From: Actinomyces vulturis
GTDB taxonomy: Bacteria; Actinomycetota; Actinomycetes; Actinomycetales; Actinomycetaceae
Length of the DNA: 64,000 bases
Direction: 5' to 3'
Assembly (NCBI RefSeq): GCF_001687305.1
Contig: NZ_KV700385.1
Location: 726,523-790,522 of the forward strand
Shown here: positions 18,408 through 27,388 of the stretch, one piece after another
Layout: the number at the start of each line of letters is the position of its first letter
Position numbering within the stretch: the stretch's first letter is position 1
The notes under the pieces: generated by a model
Databases searched by the model: none
The model's input: only the letters and a program-made list of their open reading frames with translations
What the model was told of the DNA's origin: nothing
Program-made: the position numbers and the translations under genes

Positions 18408-20099
18408 TTATGCTGAGTTTGTAGTGTCATCCGAAACTTTTGAGTGGTGTCTACGGGCTGATTTTTGGCTGCGCGGAAGGCGCAGTGTAGCGATCACGCC
18501 GAGGAACATAAATCCGGCACCCACCCAGAGAGGCACTCGCGAACCGGATACGAAGGCGTCACTGAGTTCGGTGGCCACTTCCTGTCGCACCTCAGGCTGC
18601 CATGCGGCTGCTGGCCCTTGCCCCTCACGGACCAGTGTGATCATCGTCCCCGCAGTAGGCGCAAGTTGCTGTTCAATTTGTGTGGCTTGCTGAGGGGGAA
18701 GGGAAGTGTTGCCCAGTATGCCGGAGGCTGCTGAGGTGATTGAACTAGCCATGATTGTGGCAATAATGGCGACACCTAGTGCACTGCCTAATTGACGTAC
18801 GGTGGATTGGGTGGCTGAACCTTGTCCGGACTTTGCGGGAGGAACCTCAGCAAGAACAGTTGAGGTTAATTGTGCGCTAGCAAAGCCGAGGCCTACACCG
18901 TAAAGGACTAAGGCGACATCGATCTGCCATGTGGGGGAGGTAGGCTTCATGATAAGTGCCATGGCTACCATGCCGATGGTTTCGAGAATTAAACCCCACG
19001 TTGCCACATTGGTCGCGCCAATGGTGCGAGCTAGCGGACCGGCAGTTCCGCCGGCGATGAATGAACCGACAGCCATGATGGCTAAGACGGCGCCTGCGTG
19101 CATGGCTGACAGGCCGAGGACGTTTTGAAGGTAGAGGGGGAGGACGAAGAGCAAGCCAAACTCACCCATGGCAACCACCATTGCGGCGATGTTGCCCCAT
19201 GAGAATGACTGAAGGCGGAATAGGCCCATGTCGAGCATAACGTCTCGACCTGCGGTGCCGCGGCGAATTTCTGTACGCACAAACACAAAGCAGGCAATAA
19301 CACCCAAAGCGATAGCGATAGGTGCAGGGGATAGTGGCCATGAAGCAGCCCACCCTTTGCTGGTGGGAGCCCACCAGCCCAGGTTGCGTCCTTCGACGAG
19401 ACCGAACACGATGCTGCCCATTCCGATGAAAGAGGAAAGGAAGCCTACGGAGTCAAAGTCAGAGAAGAACTGAGAGTGCTGCTTGTTGGAGCCTTCGCTG
19501 GTTTGGGGGACCCAGAGGAGCGAACCAAGAGCAATGACGATGGCCAAGGGAATGTTGATGCCAAACACCCAGCGCCATGTGGCGTGGGTGGTTAAATATC
19601 CGCCAAGAAGAGGGCCGATCGCCGCGGCACCGGAAATTGTGGCGCCCCAGATACCGAAAGCGATGGCGCGCTCGCGGCCACGGAAAGTTGCATTGACGGT
19701 GGATAAAGTGGAGGGGAGAACAAAAGCGCCGCCGATGCCTTGAATGGCGCGTGCCAGGAGCAAACTTGAGGCGTTGGTTGCCAGGCCAGCAAGTAAAGAT
19801 GCGCCGGCGAATAGTGCCATACCCAACAGCAGAGTGGTGCGTCGACCAAATTTGTCACCTGCACGTCCGGTGGTAATCAGCAAGGCGGCGAAGATGAGGT
19901 TGTAAATGGTGGTGACCCACTGGGCCTGAGTAAAGGTTAAGGGGAGTTGGTCAATCATCGTCGGCAAGGCGACGTTGACGATGGTTCCGTCAATAACAAT
20001 GGTACTGACGGCTAATGCGAGGACGCCAAGGGCTTTCCAGCGGTTGGCAGTGAAGCGGTCCTGCTCGGTTGCTTCGGGTGACGATGATGTCGTAGCCAT
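18408..20099 (-). CDS. MFS exporter, DHA2 family (EmrB/QacA type)
   Basis: Proton-driven efflux of drugs or other hydrophobic cations across the cytoplasmic membrane, with 14 predicted membrane segments over 563 residues. Marks: STIVIDGTIVNVALPTM in segment 1, motif A GRAGDKFGRR between segments 2 and 3, the RAIQGIGGA segment, and antiporter motif C GATISGAAAIGPLLGG in segment 5. The ATG is preceded by GGAGG. Regulation: a 17-bp palindrome overlaps the likely -10 box TATACT upstream. No dedicated regulator gene is adjacent; oxyR lies upstream in the same direction with its own terminator. Confidence 0.92.
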   Translation of the reverse strand: MATTSSSPEATEQDRFTANRWKALGVLALAVSTIVIDGTIVNVALPTMIDQLPLTFTQAQWVTTIYNLIFAALLITTGRAGDKFGRRTTLLLGMALFAGASLLAGLATNASSLLLARAIQGIGGAFVLPSTLSTVNATFRGRERAIAFGIWGATISGAAAIGPLLGGYLTTHATWRWVFGINIPLAIVIALGSLLWVPQTSEGSNKQHSQFFSDFDSVGFLSSFIGMGSIVFGLVEGRNLGWWAPTSKGWAASWPLSPAPIAIALGVIACFVFVRTEIRRGTAGRDVMLDMGLFRLQSFSWGNIAAMVVAMGEFGLLFVLPLYLQNVLGLSAMHAGAVLAIMAVGSFIAGGTAGPLARTIGATNVATWGLILETIGMVAMALIMKPTSPTWQIDVALVLYGVGLGFASAQLTSTVLAEVPPAKSGQGSATQSTVRQLGSALGVAIIATIMASSITSAASGILGNTSLPPQQATQIEQQLAPTAGTMITLVREGQGPAAAWQPEVRQEVATELSDAFVSGSRVPLWVGAGFMFLGVIATLRLPRSQKSARRHHSKVSDDTTNSA

Positions 20100-20132
20100 A
20101 AGGCCTCCTGGGTTGATTAACTAACCTCAGTA

Positions 20133-20149
20133 TATGACGGCTTGTCATA
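20133..20149. promoter_or_regulatory. 17-bp palindromic operator candidate at the exporter promoter
   Basis: TATGAC and GTCATA are separated by 5 bases. On the minus strand the right arm runs into TATACT, a good -10 box 33 bases before the exporter ATG, so a bound repressor would block RNA polymerase. A second imperfect inverted repeat (GGTTAGTTAATCAACC, 12 of 16) lies between it and the ribosome-binding site. The size fits a MarR- or TetR-type site. Confidence 0.5.
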
Positions 20150-20252
20150 AAAATATATCTGCATAATGGTCTGCTCTCTCACATTGCATGGTGAAGAATC
20201 TTGTGGTGGAGAGAGGAGCATGAAAATGATGGTGGGGAGGAAAACTAACGAT

Positions 20253-20283
20253 GAATGCCCTCGCCGTCACGGCAAGGGCATTC
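20253..20283 (-). terminator. Hairpin downstream of oxyR
   Basis: GAATGCCCTCGCC pairs with GGCAAGGGCATTC over a 5-base loop, one mismatch. It follows the oxyR stop by about 60 bases on the minus strand. The likely oxyR terminator. Confidence 0.65.
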
Positions 20284-20320
20284 GAGAAATGGTGCGGCAG
20301 TAGCGCGGGTGACATGTCAA

Positions 20321-20344
20321 TGACGTAATCAGTGACGTAATCAG
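20321..20344. repeat. Tandem 12-bp duplication at the oxyR stop
   Basis: TGACGTAATCAG occurs twice head to tail, directly abutting the oxyR stop codon. It is outside the coding sequence. Probably a slippage duplication. Confidence 0.7.
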
Positions 20345-21313
20345 TTAGCACACTGGGCAAGAAGGTCCGGCGGGGACAGGGGTGGCCTCTTCTGTGGGAA
20401 GACCGGCTTTTTTAATGATCTCGGTCATTACGGTGGCTAATTGAGTGAACTCGGCACCACGAGAAGAGGAAATGCGGTGAACCAGGCCGATATGGCGGCG
20501 AGGTGAAGCATTAGCAAAGCGGGCAACGGCCAGACCTTCGATTGAGGTCATTAGACTCAAGCCGCCTTCGGGGATCACGGTGACGCCGGCACCATGGGCA
20601 ACTAGGCGGGTTACGGTAGCTAGGGTGGTAGCAACGGCGCGAGGGGGGCGGCTGCTGTAGTGCTGACACAGGGCTAGGGTCTGGTCGCGTAGGCAGTTGC
20701 TTTCGTCAAGAAGGAGGAGGTTGGCGCTATCGAGAGAAGTTACATCTACGTCGTCGCGGCCAGCCCATTCATGATCGGCTGGGACCAGGGCGACGAGAGG
20801 TTCGTCGTACATGGGGGTTACGGCGAAACGAGTGAGGTCCAGGTCTACATCCAGGGCGATTACAGCGGCATCGAGAGTTCCCTGGGTGAGAGAGTCAAGG
20901 ATGTCGCCGGTGACAAGTTCACGGAATTCGGGACGTAACTGCTCCAAGTGGTCAGGGAGGGTGTCCATGAGTAGGGGGGCGACGTAAGGTGCGAGGGTCG
21001 GGATTAAGCCAATACGCATCAAACCGCTAAGGGCTGTTCCGTGGGTGTCGACCGCTTCACCGAATGCTTCTGCGGCAAACACTGCCTCGCGAGCGAAGGG
21101 GAGGAGAGTTTCGCCTAGGGGTGTGATCAGGACACGACGGGTGGTGCGTTCAACTAACTCACCGCCGACGCGACGTTCGAGTGCGGTGATGGATTGAGAA
21201 AGGCTGGGCTGACTTACGCCCATAGAGGCGGCAGCTTCGCCGAAGTGCTGGTATTGGCATAGGGCAACAAAACCACGCAACTGGGAGAAGGATGGTTGTG
21301 TGTTGTTCGGCAT
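20345..21313 (-). CDS. oxyR: OxyR-type LysR regulator of peroxide stress
   Basis: Hydrogen peroxide sensor and transcription regulator. 322 residues: winged HTH at about 8-66 (FVALCQYQHFGEAAASMGVSQPSLSQSI), then the effector domain. The redox segment SNCLRDQTLALC holds Cys207 and Cys216, nine residues apart as in E. coli Cys199/Cys208, and is followed by a typical VAHGAGVTVIPEGG. An unusual tail ends PSCPVC, adding a second CxxC pair (Cys319, Cys322). AAGGAG precedes the start. Its targets are not evident; no catalase or alkyl hydroperoxide reductase gene is in this window. Confidence 0.92.
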   Translation of the reverse strand: MPNNTQPSFSQLRGFVALCQYQHFGEAAASMGVSQPSLSQSITALERRVGGELVERTTRRVLITPLGETLLPFAREAVFAAEAFGEAVDTHGTALSGLMRIGLIPTLAPYVAPLLMDTLPDHLEQLRPEFRELVTGDILDSLTQGTLDAAVIALDVDLDLTRFAVTPMYDEPLVALVPADHEWAGRDDVDVTSLDSANLLLLDESNCLRDQTLALCQHYSSRPPRAVATTLATVTRLVAHGAGVTVIPEGGLSLMTSIEGLAVARFANASPRRHIGLVHRISSSRGAEFTQLATVMTEIIKKAGLPTEEATPVPAGPSCPVC

Positions 21314-21603
21314 GGTTCATGCTCCTTGGAAACGGTCAATAAGGTGGGGGCGTTTTGTGCTCAGGCGCTCGTTGGCGCAAATGAGGAAAACGAGGTGTTA
21401 ACGACAAATGGGGAGTGGGGGTTCTGCAATGCCGTGGTGGAGGCCGCGGAGTCTCATAGGGTGAGAGTGCAGGGGGTGCCGCTCTTATAAGAGAATCTAC
21501 ACTATAAACTGTTGATATGTAAATTAACTGATAGGTAAGGTCTGATTAGTGGTGTTGTTGACATATCACAGGCCCTAACTCCTCAGTATGGCCTTCATCT
21601 GGC
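21314..21603. other. oxyR-serS intergenic region, no gene seen
   Basis: Divergent promoter region of 302 bases. The part near 21490-21545 is A+T-rich (CTATAAACTGTTGATATG, CTGATAGG) and could contain LysR-type sites for OxyR autoregulation, but I cannot fix a full ATAG-N7-CTAT element. The remainder shows no supported gene. Confidence 0.4.
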
Positions 21604-21609
21604 TACACT
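21604..21609 (+). promoter_or_regulatory. -10 box of serS, leaderless
   Basis: TACACT ends six bases before the serS ATG and there is no Shine-Dalgarno between them, so transcription should start at or next to the start codon. The same TANNNT-N6-start layout recurs at cysS, ung, the kinase, LytR_C and L,D-transpeptidase genes. Confidence 0.6.
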
Positions 21610-21615
21610 CTCAAC

Positions 21616-22887
21616 ATGATCGATCTGCGTGCTCTTCGCGAAAACCCTGAACCATTCCGTGCAAGCCAACGCGCCCGTGGCGCTGACGAAACTCTGGTTG
21701 ATCGCATTATCGAGGCTGATAGTTCTCGTCGGAGTTCTCTTTCAGCATTCGAAAACCTGCGTGCCGAGCAGAAAACCCTCTCCGCATCTGTAGGTAAAGC
21801 AACACCCGAAGAGCGCCCCACTATTCTGGCTCAGGCCAAGGAGATGGCTGCTAAGGTCAAGGAAGCCTCTGCGACTGCTGATGAACAGGCGCAGCAATTT
21901 GACGCTTTGATGAAGCAAATGCCTAACCTCATCGACGGTGCCCCTAGCGGCGGTGAAGAAGACTATGTGGTTCTTCGCCATGAAGGCCCCAAAGTTCGTG
22001 ACTTTAGTGCCGAAGGATTTGAGCCTGCTGACCACCTGGCTATTGGTGAAGCCCTGGACATCATCGACACAAAGCGTGGAGCTAAAGTCTCCGGAGCGCG
22101 TTTTTACTACCTCAAGGGTTGGGGGATGCGCCTCGAACTGGCCCTGATGACCGCTGCACTCGATTGCGCACTGGCTCACGGCTTTACCCCTATGACCACC
22201 CCCACCCTCGTGACACCTCAGGTCATGGGCGGTACCGGTTTCTTGGGTGCGCACGCTGATGAAATCTACTACCTGCCTACAGACGATCTCTACCTCACCG
22301 GCACTAGTGAAGTTGCACTTGCCGGATACCATGGTGATGAAATTATCGACCTGAGCGACGGTCCGTTGCGCTACATGGGCTGGTCAACCTGTTACCGCCG
22401 TGAAGCTGGCGCTGCGGGTAAGGATACTCGAGGCATCATTCGCGTCCATCAGTTCAACAAGGCAGAAATGTTCTCCTACTGCCGCCCTGAAGATGCACGT
22501 GACGAACATGAACGCCTGTTGGCCATGGAAGAAGAAATGCTTGCCTTGGTTGAACTGCCTTACCGTGTCATTGATACTGCGGCCGGTGACCTGGGTTCTT
22601 CTGCAGCCCGTAAATTTGATTGTGAAGCGTGGCTGCCTACTCAGAACCGTTGGATGGAAGTCACCTCTACCTCTAACTGCACTACTTTCCAGGCTCGTCG
22701 TCTGGGTGTGCGTGAGCGCGGCGAACAGGGTACATCTCCTGTAGCTACCCTGAACGGCACTTTGGCCACCACTCGTTGGATGGTTGCCATTTTGGAAAAT
22801 CACCAGAATGCTGATGGAACTGTCACCATTCCTCAAGGCCTTCGTCCCTATCTCGGCGGCGTGAGTGTCATCGAACCGATTGCCTAA
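21616..22887 (+). CDS. serS: Seryl-tRNA synthetase
   Basis: Class II synthetase charging tRNA-Ser, including the tRNA-Ser(UGA) gene at 25798-25884. 423 residues: the N-terminal coiled-coil arm covers about residues 1-110 ([32 protein letters not shown]), and the catalytic core has GTSEVALAG, motif 2 [20 protein letters not shown] with FNKAEMF, and motif 3 [13 protein letters not shown]. The ATG lies six bases after a TACACT -10 box. The downstream HAD gene overlaps or abuts its stop codon. Confidence 0.98.
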   Translation: MIDLRALRENPEPFRASQRARGADETLVDRIIEADSSRRSSLSAFENLRAEQKTLSASVGKATPEERPTILAQAKEMAAKVKEASATADEQAQQFDALMKQMPNLIDGAPSGGEEDYVVLRHEGPKVRDFSAEGFEPADHLAIGEALDIIDTKRGAKVSGARFYYLKGWGMRLELALMTAALDCALAHGFTPMTTPTLVTPQVMGGTGFLGAHADEIYYLPTDDLYLTGTSEVALAGYHGDEIIDLSDGPLRYMGWSTCYRREAGAAGKDTRGIIRVHQFNKAEMFSYCRPEDARDEHERLLAMEEEMLALVELPYRVIDTAAGDLGSSAARKFDCEAWLPTQNRWMEVTSTSNCTTFQARRLGVRERGEQGTSPVATLNGTLATTRWMVAILENHQNADGTVTIPQGLRPYLGGVSVIEPIA

Positions 22888-23848
22888 CGTGGCCCATCAC
22901 CATAACGATCGCTTCACTGCGCCGCATCCCCCTCTGACTAACGATCAGTACGCAGATGTGGTGCGGGCATTACGCGACACCTTGCGACGACTTGAATTCA
23001 CTCCACCTTCGGTGGGTCCCCGGACTCTTGTAGCATTAGATGTTGATGGCACTTTGATTGCTATGGATTTCACGTTGTCCAAACGCGTCAAAGAAACAAT
23101 TGCCCGCACCATCGCCACCGGTACTCAGGTGGTGATTGCCACTGGTCGCGGCGTAAGTGCAGCACTGCCTGTCGCCCGCGAATGCGGTCTGACCCGAGGG
23201 TGGATGGTATGTGCTAACGGTGCACAAACCCTTCGCCTCGACCCAGCACTGCCGGGTGGCTATGAGGTGATTGAGCAGTTAACCTTCGATCCGCGCGAGG
23301 TCATCATGGCGCTATCTAAGGTATTGCCCGATGCGATTGTGGCGGTGGAATCGCCAACCGGCTTTCTCGTCAGTAAGCCATTTCCCCCTGGTGAGCTCAT
23401 TGAAGAGCAGCATGTGGTTTCCTTAGAGGAACTGTGCGCTCATCCAGTGAGTCGTGTGGTGCTCCGAGCTCCCGGCATGAGCGTGGAGGAATTCTCCGAC
23501 AAGATTGCTGCTGCTGGCGTGCAATCTGTGGAGTATGCCGTGGGCTGGACCGCTTGGCTTGATGTTGCTCCTCAAGGAGTGACGAAGGCCGGAGCACTTG
23601 ATGCTTTGTGCGAAAGCCTTGGTATTTGCCGCACATCCACGATCGCTGTTGGGGACGGCTCCAATGACCGAGAAATGCTTGAATGGGCTCACCTATCTGT
23701 TGCGATGGGTAACGCCACCGACGAAGTGCAATCTCACGCCCGCGTAGTAACGGAAAGTGTCTGGTCTGATGGGTGCCCGGCATTACTCGATGCTTGGAGA
23801 ATGAATGCGCTTTCTGCTCATCGAATGAATAAGGGGACTGTCTACTGA
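22865..23848 (+). CDS. HAD-superfamily hydrolase, Cof/IIB type
   Basis: Probably a cytoplasmic sugar-phosphate or nucleotide phosphatase. 327 residues with all four HAD motifs: [11 protein letters not shown] (nucleophile Asp), [18 protein letters not shown] (Lys) and [11 protein letters not shown]. The cap between motifs II and III is of the C2B type found in Cof-like enzymes; substrates of this class cannot be read from sequence. Two starts are possible: GTG 22865, overlapping serS by 23 bases, or GTG 22889, one base after the serS stop. Either implies translational coupling to serS. Confidence 0.88.
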   Translation: MSSNRLPNVAHHHNDRFTAPHPPLTNDQYADVVRALRDTLRRLEFTPPSVGPRTLVALDVDGTLIAMDFTLSKRVKETIARTIATGTQVVIATGRGVSAALPVARECGLTRGWMVCANGAQTLRLDPALPGGYEVIEQLTFDPREVIMALSKVLPDAIVAVESPTGFLVSKPFPPGELIEEQHVVSLEELCAHPVSRVVLRAPGMSVEEFSDKIAAAGVQSVEYAVGWTAWLDVAPQGVTKAGALDALCESLGICRTSTIAVGDGSNDREMLEWAHLSVAMGNATDEVQSHARVVTESVWSDGCPALLDAWRMNALSAHRMNKGTVY

Positions 23849-23930
23849 TGTTCCCTGGCGCGCCAGGGGTGGCGAGTCGAGGCGAATGCATGAAGAGGGG
23901 GCTACTGATGTTTCCCTCGCCCTTGGCGAG
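23842..23930. repeat. Two related stem-loops after the HAD gene
   Basis: The segment CTACTGATGTT(T)CCCT occurs at about 23843 and 23902. Each copy runs into a hairpin: a perfect 16-bp palindrome CCCTGGCGCGCCAGGG at 23853-23868, and CTCGCC/GGCGAG with a 3-base loop at 23916-23930. The copies are about 60 bases apart and their stems differ in sequence although both are kept, which suggests selection for structure. The first copy includes the HAD stop codon. Confidence 0.55.
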
Positions 23931-24380
23931 CGGGGCTGTGATAGAAACTGATGCCATTCTCTTTTCCCGCACTGGTGTGGTTATGACGCCATACAGACGG
24001 GGCGCCCGTGACTGTTGGCGAACAACATATAAATAATGAGTGTTTCGTCTTCGAATAAATTGTTGAATTCCTGGTAGCTATGATGAGGATTCGTTCAGTG
24101 CGGACTGGTCAAGAATCAGATAATTTCACCGCTTCTCTTGACAAGTAGAGCGCTGTACCAAGCATTGCCCTGATTCATCCGTTTAGGTTGGGAGGTTTCC
24201 CGATTACTAAGTCGTGAGGAATCTCCTGCAAAAGAAGAAAGAAGGAAAAATTCAGTCGTTTTTCTTCCGCTGTTTGGTTTTCCTTGATACGTTGAATGGG
24301 CAATGAGAACAACGCCGTCCTCATTGCTTCTATACGTACCGCCCTGAACGATCAGTGACGATCAATTCCGAGGAGGAACC
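23931..24380. other. Intergenic region upstream of the AGE isomerase
   Basis: No supported gene in about 450 bases. A perfect -35 hexamer TTGACA is at 24138-24143, but no convincing -10 follows at 17 bases. An 8-bp hairpin GCAATGAG/CTCATTGC (24300-24327) lies in the leader, 54 bases before the next start codon, and could act in attenuation. The middle is unusually A+T-rich. Confidence 0.4.
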
Positions 24381-25721
24381 ATGAGTCTGGGATGGTTTGA
24401 ATCACCCGAGCATATACGCTGGCTAGCAACACATACCCATGCACTTTTACGCGCCGGCAAACTCTCCATGGTCCCAGCAGGATTTGGGTGGATTGGTCCA
24501 GACGGTGAAGTTGATCAAGACCGTGGTGTAGCACTTTGGATTACCGGCCGAATGACCTTCTGCTTTTCTTTGGGGACGCTCTTGGGCATTCCGGGATGCC
24601 GAAAATATGCTGACCACGGTGTGCGTTCGCTTGCTCGCTCATTAAAAGACAATCAATATGGCGGTTACTACAGCCTGGTGGAATGTGGGTTTGATGAAGA
24701 AGGACGTGCAATTCCCCGCGATAAACAATCGCGAAAAGAGTGCTACCAGCACGCCTTTGTTCTTTTGGCGGCAGCAACTGCTGTTGCTGCAAATCGTCCC
24801 GGCGCAACGGAGCTGCTCCGCGACGCGATGGAAATCCATGAACGTTACTTTTTTGATGAATCCTACGGACTTCCTATTGAATCATTCGCTTGCGATTTCA
24901 CCGATCCAGAAGAATACCGTGGAATTAATGCTGCAATGCATTGTGTGGAAGCCTATTTAGCGACCGCTGATGCAACCGGTGACGTGACTTGGCTCGAACG
25001 AGCTGTCCAAATTATTGATTTCGCCGTTAACGTGCAGGCGCGTAATAACAGTTGGCGAATTCCTGAACACTATGATGCCGGTTGGCATGTTGATGTCAAC
25101 TACAACATGGATCAACCCAATCATCCCTTCCGTCCTGGAGGGGTTACCCCTGGCCACGGCTTAGAGTGGGCGCGATTAACAGCGCAAGCTCGTGCTGCCT
25201 TAATTGCTCGTAAACTTCCTGCAGGGGAATGGATGTTGCCAGCGGCTGAAGAACTCTTCGACCGCGCTCGGATCGATGGTTGGAGAGTCGACGGTAATCC
25301 AGGCTTTGTATACACCACCGATAACAACGGCCACCCGCTAGTTCGCCAAAGGATGCACTGGACTGTTTGTGAAGGTGTTAGCGCTGCAGCCATGCTCAGG
25401 CGCGCAGTACTGGACTCAGGTCGAAGCGAAATGGATGTTGAGCACTACGAACATTGCTATCGTTCTTGGGTTGACTATCTTGAAGAATACGTCATCCGAG
25501 ACAATGGTCTATGGATCCATGAATGTACTCCAGAAAATGAGCCAGACAATACTGTCTGGCCCGGTCATCCTGATGTCTACCATGGCCTACAAATGACCTT
25601 AGCTGCACGTATGCCTGTCTGGCCTGCCATGGGGCAAGCGTTGGCAGAAGGACGTTTAGATCGACCTGAGTCACCCGAACGTGAGGAAAAACCCAAGGGG
25701 CGCCGTCGGTTGTTTTCCTAG
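24381..25721 (+). CDS. AGE-family sugar isomerase/epimerase (YihS/mannose isomerase-like)
   Basis: N-acylglucosamine 2-epimerase superfamily enzyme, probably interconverting an aldose and ketose such as mannose-fructose or sulfoquinovose-sulfofructose in the cytoplasm. 446 residues forming an (alpha/alpha)6 barrel: RGVALWITGRMTFCFSLG near residue 50, QHAFVLLAAA near 120, GGVTPGHGLEWARL near 255 with the catalytic His, and MHWTVCEGVSAAAML near 330. A strong GAGGAGG precedes the ATG. A basic tail (KPKGRRRLFS) ends it. The monocistronic setting gives no clue to the substrate. Confidence 0.85.
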   Translation: MSLGWFESPEHIRWLATHTHALLRAGKLSMVPAGFGWIGPDGEVDQDRGVALWITGRMTFCFSLGTLLGIPGCRKYADHGVRSLARSLKDNQYGGYYSLVECGFDEEGRAIPRDKQSRKECYQHAFVLLAAATAVAANRPGATELLRDAMEIHERYFFDESYGLPIESFACDFTDPEEYRGINAAMHCVEAYLATADATGDVTWLERAVQIIDFAVNVQARNNSWRIPEHYDAGWHVDVNYNMDQPNHPFRPGGVTPGHGLEWARLTAQARAALIARKLPAGEWMLPAAEELFDRARIDGWRVDGNPGFVYTTDNNGHPLVRQRMHWTVCEGVSAAAMLRRAVLDSGRSEMDVEHYEHCYRSWVDYLEEYVIRDNGLWIHECTPENEPDNTVWPGHPDVYHGLQMTLAARMPVWPAMGQALAEGRLDRPESPEREEKPKGRRRLFS

Positions 25722-25797
25722 GAGTCGGTGATGTTAGACTGCTTCCTGGTCAATACTTGAACACCAGAGTCGATCTGTTGGACAGGTAAATCGCCAA

Positions 25798-25884
25798 GGA
25801 GTGGTGACAGAGTGGCCGAATGTGACGGTCTTGAAAACCGTTGTACGTTTACGCGTACCGAGGGTTCGAATCCCTCCCGCTCCG
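25798..25884 (+). tRNA. tRNA-Ser(UGA)
   Basis: 87-nt class II tRNA. The acceptor arms GGAGTGG and CCGCTCC pair with one G-T. The anticodon stem ACGGT/ACCGT encloses loop CTTGAAA with anticodon TGA (25832-25834). A long variable arm (GTACGTTTACGCGTAC) marks it as serine. The T-arm is GAGGG-TTCGAAT-CCCTC. CCA is not encoded. A strong terminator follows. Confidence 0.97.
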
Positions 25885-25891
25885 CTCTTGA

Positions 25892-25930
25892 AATATCGGG
25901 ACCTCAGAAATGGGGTCCCGATATTTTTTG
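25892..25930 (+). terminator. Terminator of tRNA-Ser
   Basis: AATATCGGGACC (25892-25903) pairs perfectly with GGTCCCGATATT (25914-25925), followed by a run of T. It begins 8 bases after the tRNA 3' end. The following ~190 bases up to lsr2 hold only its promoter region (a TTGACA is at about 26074). Confidence 0.92.
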
Positions 25931-26118
25931 GTCAGTCAAGCGAAAATACAAATCTCAAGCATGGTTTTCCTGAAGAAAAACTGAGACCAGTAATTCTTCT
26001 ACGGCATTCACATTCTTCAAATCTTCTTGAAATACAAAAATATTTCATTTAGTGTGGATAATGAACTAATTGGCTTGACAATAAAATCAAGCGAACGCAC
26101 GGCGAAAGGAACGTCATA

Positions 26119-26442
26119 ATGGCGCAGAAAATTCAGACCATTCTTGTTGATGACCTCGACCATGGCGAAGCACACGAAACTGTAACGTTCGCTCTGGACG
26201 GCGTCTCTTACGAAATTGATCTATCCGACGAACACGCAGCAGAACTTCGCGCAGACTTCGCTAAGTGGACCGAACCTGCACGTCGCGTCTCTGGCCGTCG
26301 CGTTTCCGGTCGCCGCCGTTCTTCCGGCCCCGGTGAAACTGCAAAGATTCGTGAATGGGCCAAGAGTCAGAACATGACCGTCTCCGAGCGTGGCCGCGTC
26401 TCTGCAGAGGTTCGTGACGCTTACTACGCAGCACAGGGCTGA
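26119..26442 (+). CDS. lsr2: Lsr2 nucleoid-associated protein
   Basis: H-NS-like bridging protein of Actinobacteria that silences A+T-rich and acquired DNA. 107 residues: an N-terminal dimerisation domain (MAQKIQTILVDDLD, VTFALDGVSYEIDLS), a basic Arg/Ser linker with repeated RRVSGRR, and a C-terminal DNA-binding domain with the minor-groove hook SERGRVSAEV. AAAGGA lies upstream of the ATG. Monocistronic between tRNA-Ser and gpmA. Confidence 0.97.
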   Translation: MAQKIQTILVDDLDHGEAHETVTFALDGVSYEIDLSDEHAAELRADFAKWTEPARRVSGRRVSGRRRSSGPGETAKIREWAKSQNMTVSERGRVSAEVRDAYYAAQG

Positions 26443-26510
26443 ACCTTCTTGCATTGGTAGAATTCTTACGTCCCTGCCTTACTCATTACGATCTTAAGGA
26501 TTGATTCTTC

Positions 26511-27248
26511 ATGGCATACACGCTTGTTCTTCTTCGCCACGGCGAAAGTGAATGGAACGCAAAGAACCTCTTCACCGGATGGGTCGATGTTCCCCTCTCC
26601 GAAAAGGGCCGTGCAGAGGCTGTCGCCGGTGGCGGATTCCTGAAGGAAGCAGGTGTTCTGCCTGACAAGTTGTTCACCTCCATGCTGCGCCGCGCCATCA
26701 TGACCGCCAACCTTGCTCTTGATGCTGCTGACCGCCACTGGATCCCCGTTGAGCGTAACTGGCGTCTCAATGAGCGTCATTACGGTGCACTGCAGGGTAA
26801 GAATAAGAAGGAAATCCGCGATGAATACGGTGAAGAGCAGTTCATGCTCTGGCGCCGTTCCTACGATGTGCCCCCGCCGGCCATTGAAGCAGGTAGCGAA
26901 TTTTCCCAGGATTCTGATCCTCGTTACGCAGGTGAGCCCATCCCCGCTACTGAGTGCCTTAAGGATGTTCTTGAGCGTCTGCTTCCCTATTGGGAAGAAA
27001 CTATCGTTCCTGAGATCAAGACTGGCAAGACTGTCATGATTGCCGCACACGGCAACTCCCTGCGCGCAATCGTCAAGCACCTTGACGAAATCAGCGACGA
27101 AGACATTGCAGGAGTTAATATCCCCACTGGCATTCCGTTGGTTTACGAACTTGATGAAGAAACTCTCAAGCCCATCAAGAAGGGCGGCCGCTACCTCGAT
27201 CCCGAGGCAGAAGCCAAGATCGCTGCAGTGGCTAACCAGGGTAAGTGA
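26511..27248 (+). CDS. gpmA: 2,3-bisphosphoglycerate-dependent phosphoglycerate mutase
   Basis: Glycolytic interconversion of 3- and 2-phosphoglycerate. 245 residues. [18 protein letters not shown] holds the phosphorylated His and Arg, [14 protein letters not shown] the substrate-binding region, and [14 protein letters not shown] the second catalytic His. TTAAGGA lies upstream of the ATG. It ends before a strong bidirectional terminator that separates it from convergent phoU. Confidence 0.97.
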   Translation: MAYTLVLLRHGESEWNAKNLFTGWVDVPLSEKGRAEAVAGGGFLKEAGVLPDKLFTSMLRRAIMTANLALDAADRHWIPVERNWRLNERHYGALQGKNKKEIRDEYGEEQFMLWRRSYDVPPPAIEAGSEFSQDSDPRYAGEPIPATECLKDVLERLLPYWEETIVPEIKTGKTVMIAAHGNSLRAIVKHLDEISDEDIAGVNIPTGIPLVYELDEETLKPIKKGGRYLDPEAEAKIAAVANQGK

Positions 27249-27285
27249 CCTCATTAATCCGAGGATTAGTCACCACTGACTGAAC

Positions 27286-27329
27286 ATACTGGTGGGGCGT
27301 TGGGAGAAATCCCAACGCCCCACCAGTAT
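27286..27329. terminator. Bidirectional terminator between gpmA and phoU
   Basis: A perfect 19-bp stem with a 6-base loop runs from ATACTGGTGGGGCG through CCCAACGCCCC to CCAGTAT. Symmetric, with short A/T flanks, between convergent genes. Confidence 0.85.
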
Positions 27330-27388
27330 TCCTGCCCACTGGAGAATCACACCCCACGCATTACTTGCATACCTGCAGGGTAGGAGGA

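Noticed and set aside
23848-24036. Small open frame after the HAD gene
   Set aside because: Starts in a hairpin repeat, lacks a Shine-Dalgarno and shows no recognisable protein features.
25801-26052. Open frame of 83 codons starting inside tRNA-Ser
   Set aside because: It overlaps the tRNA and its terminator; no ribosome-binding site.
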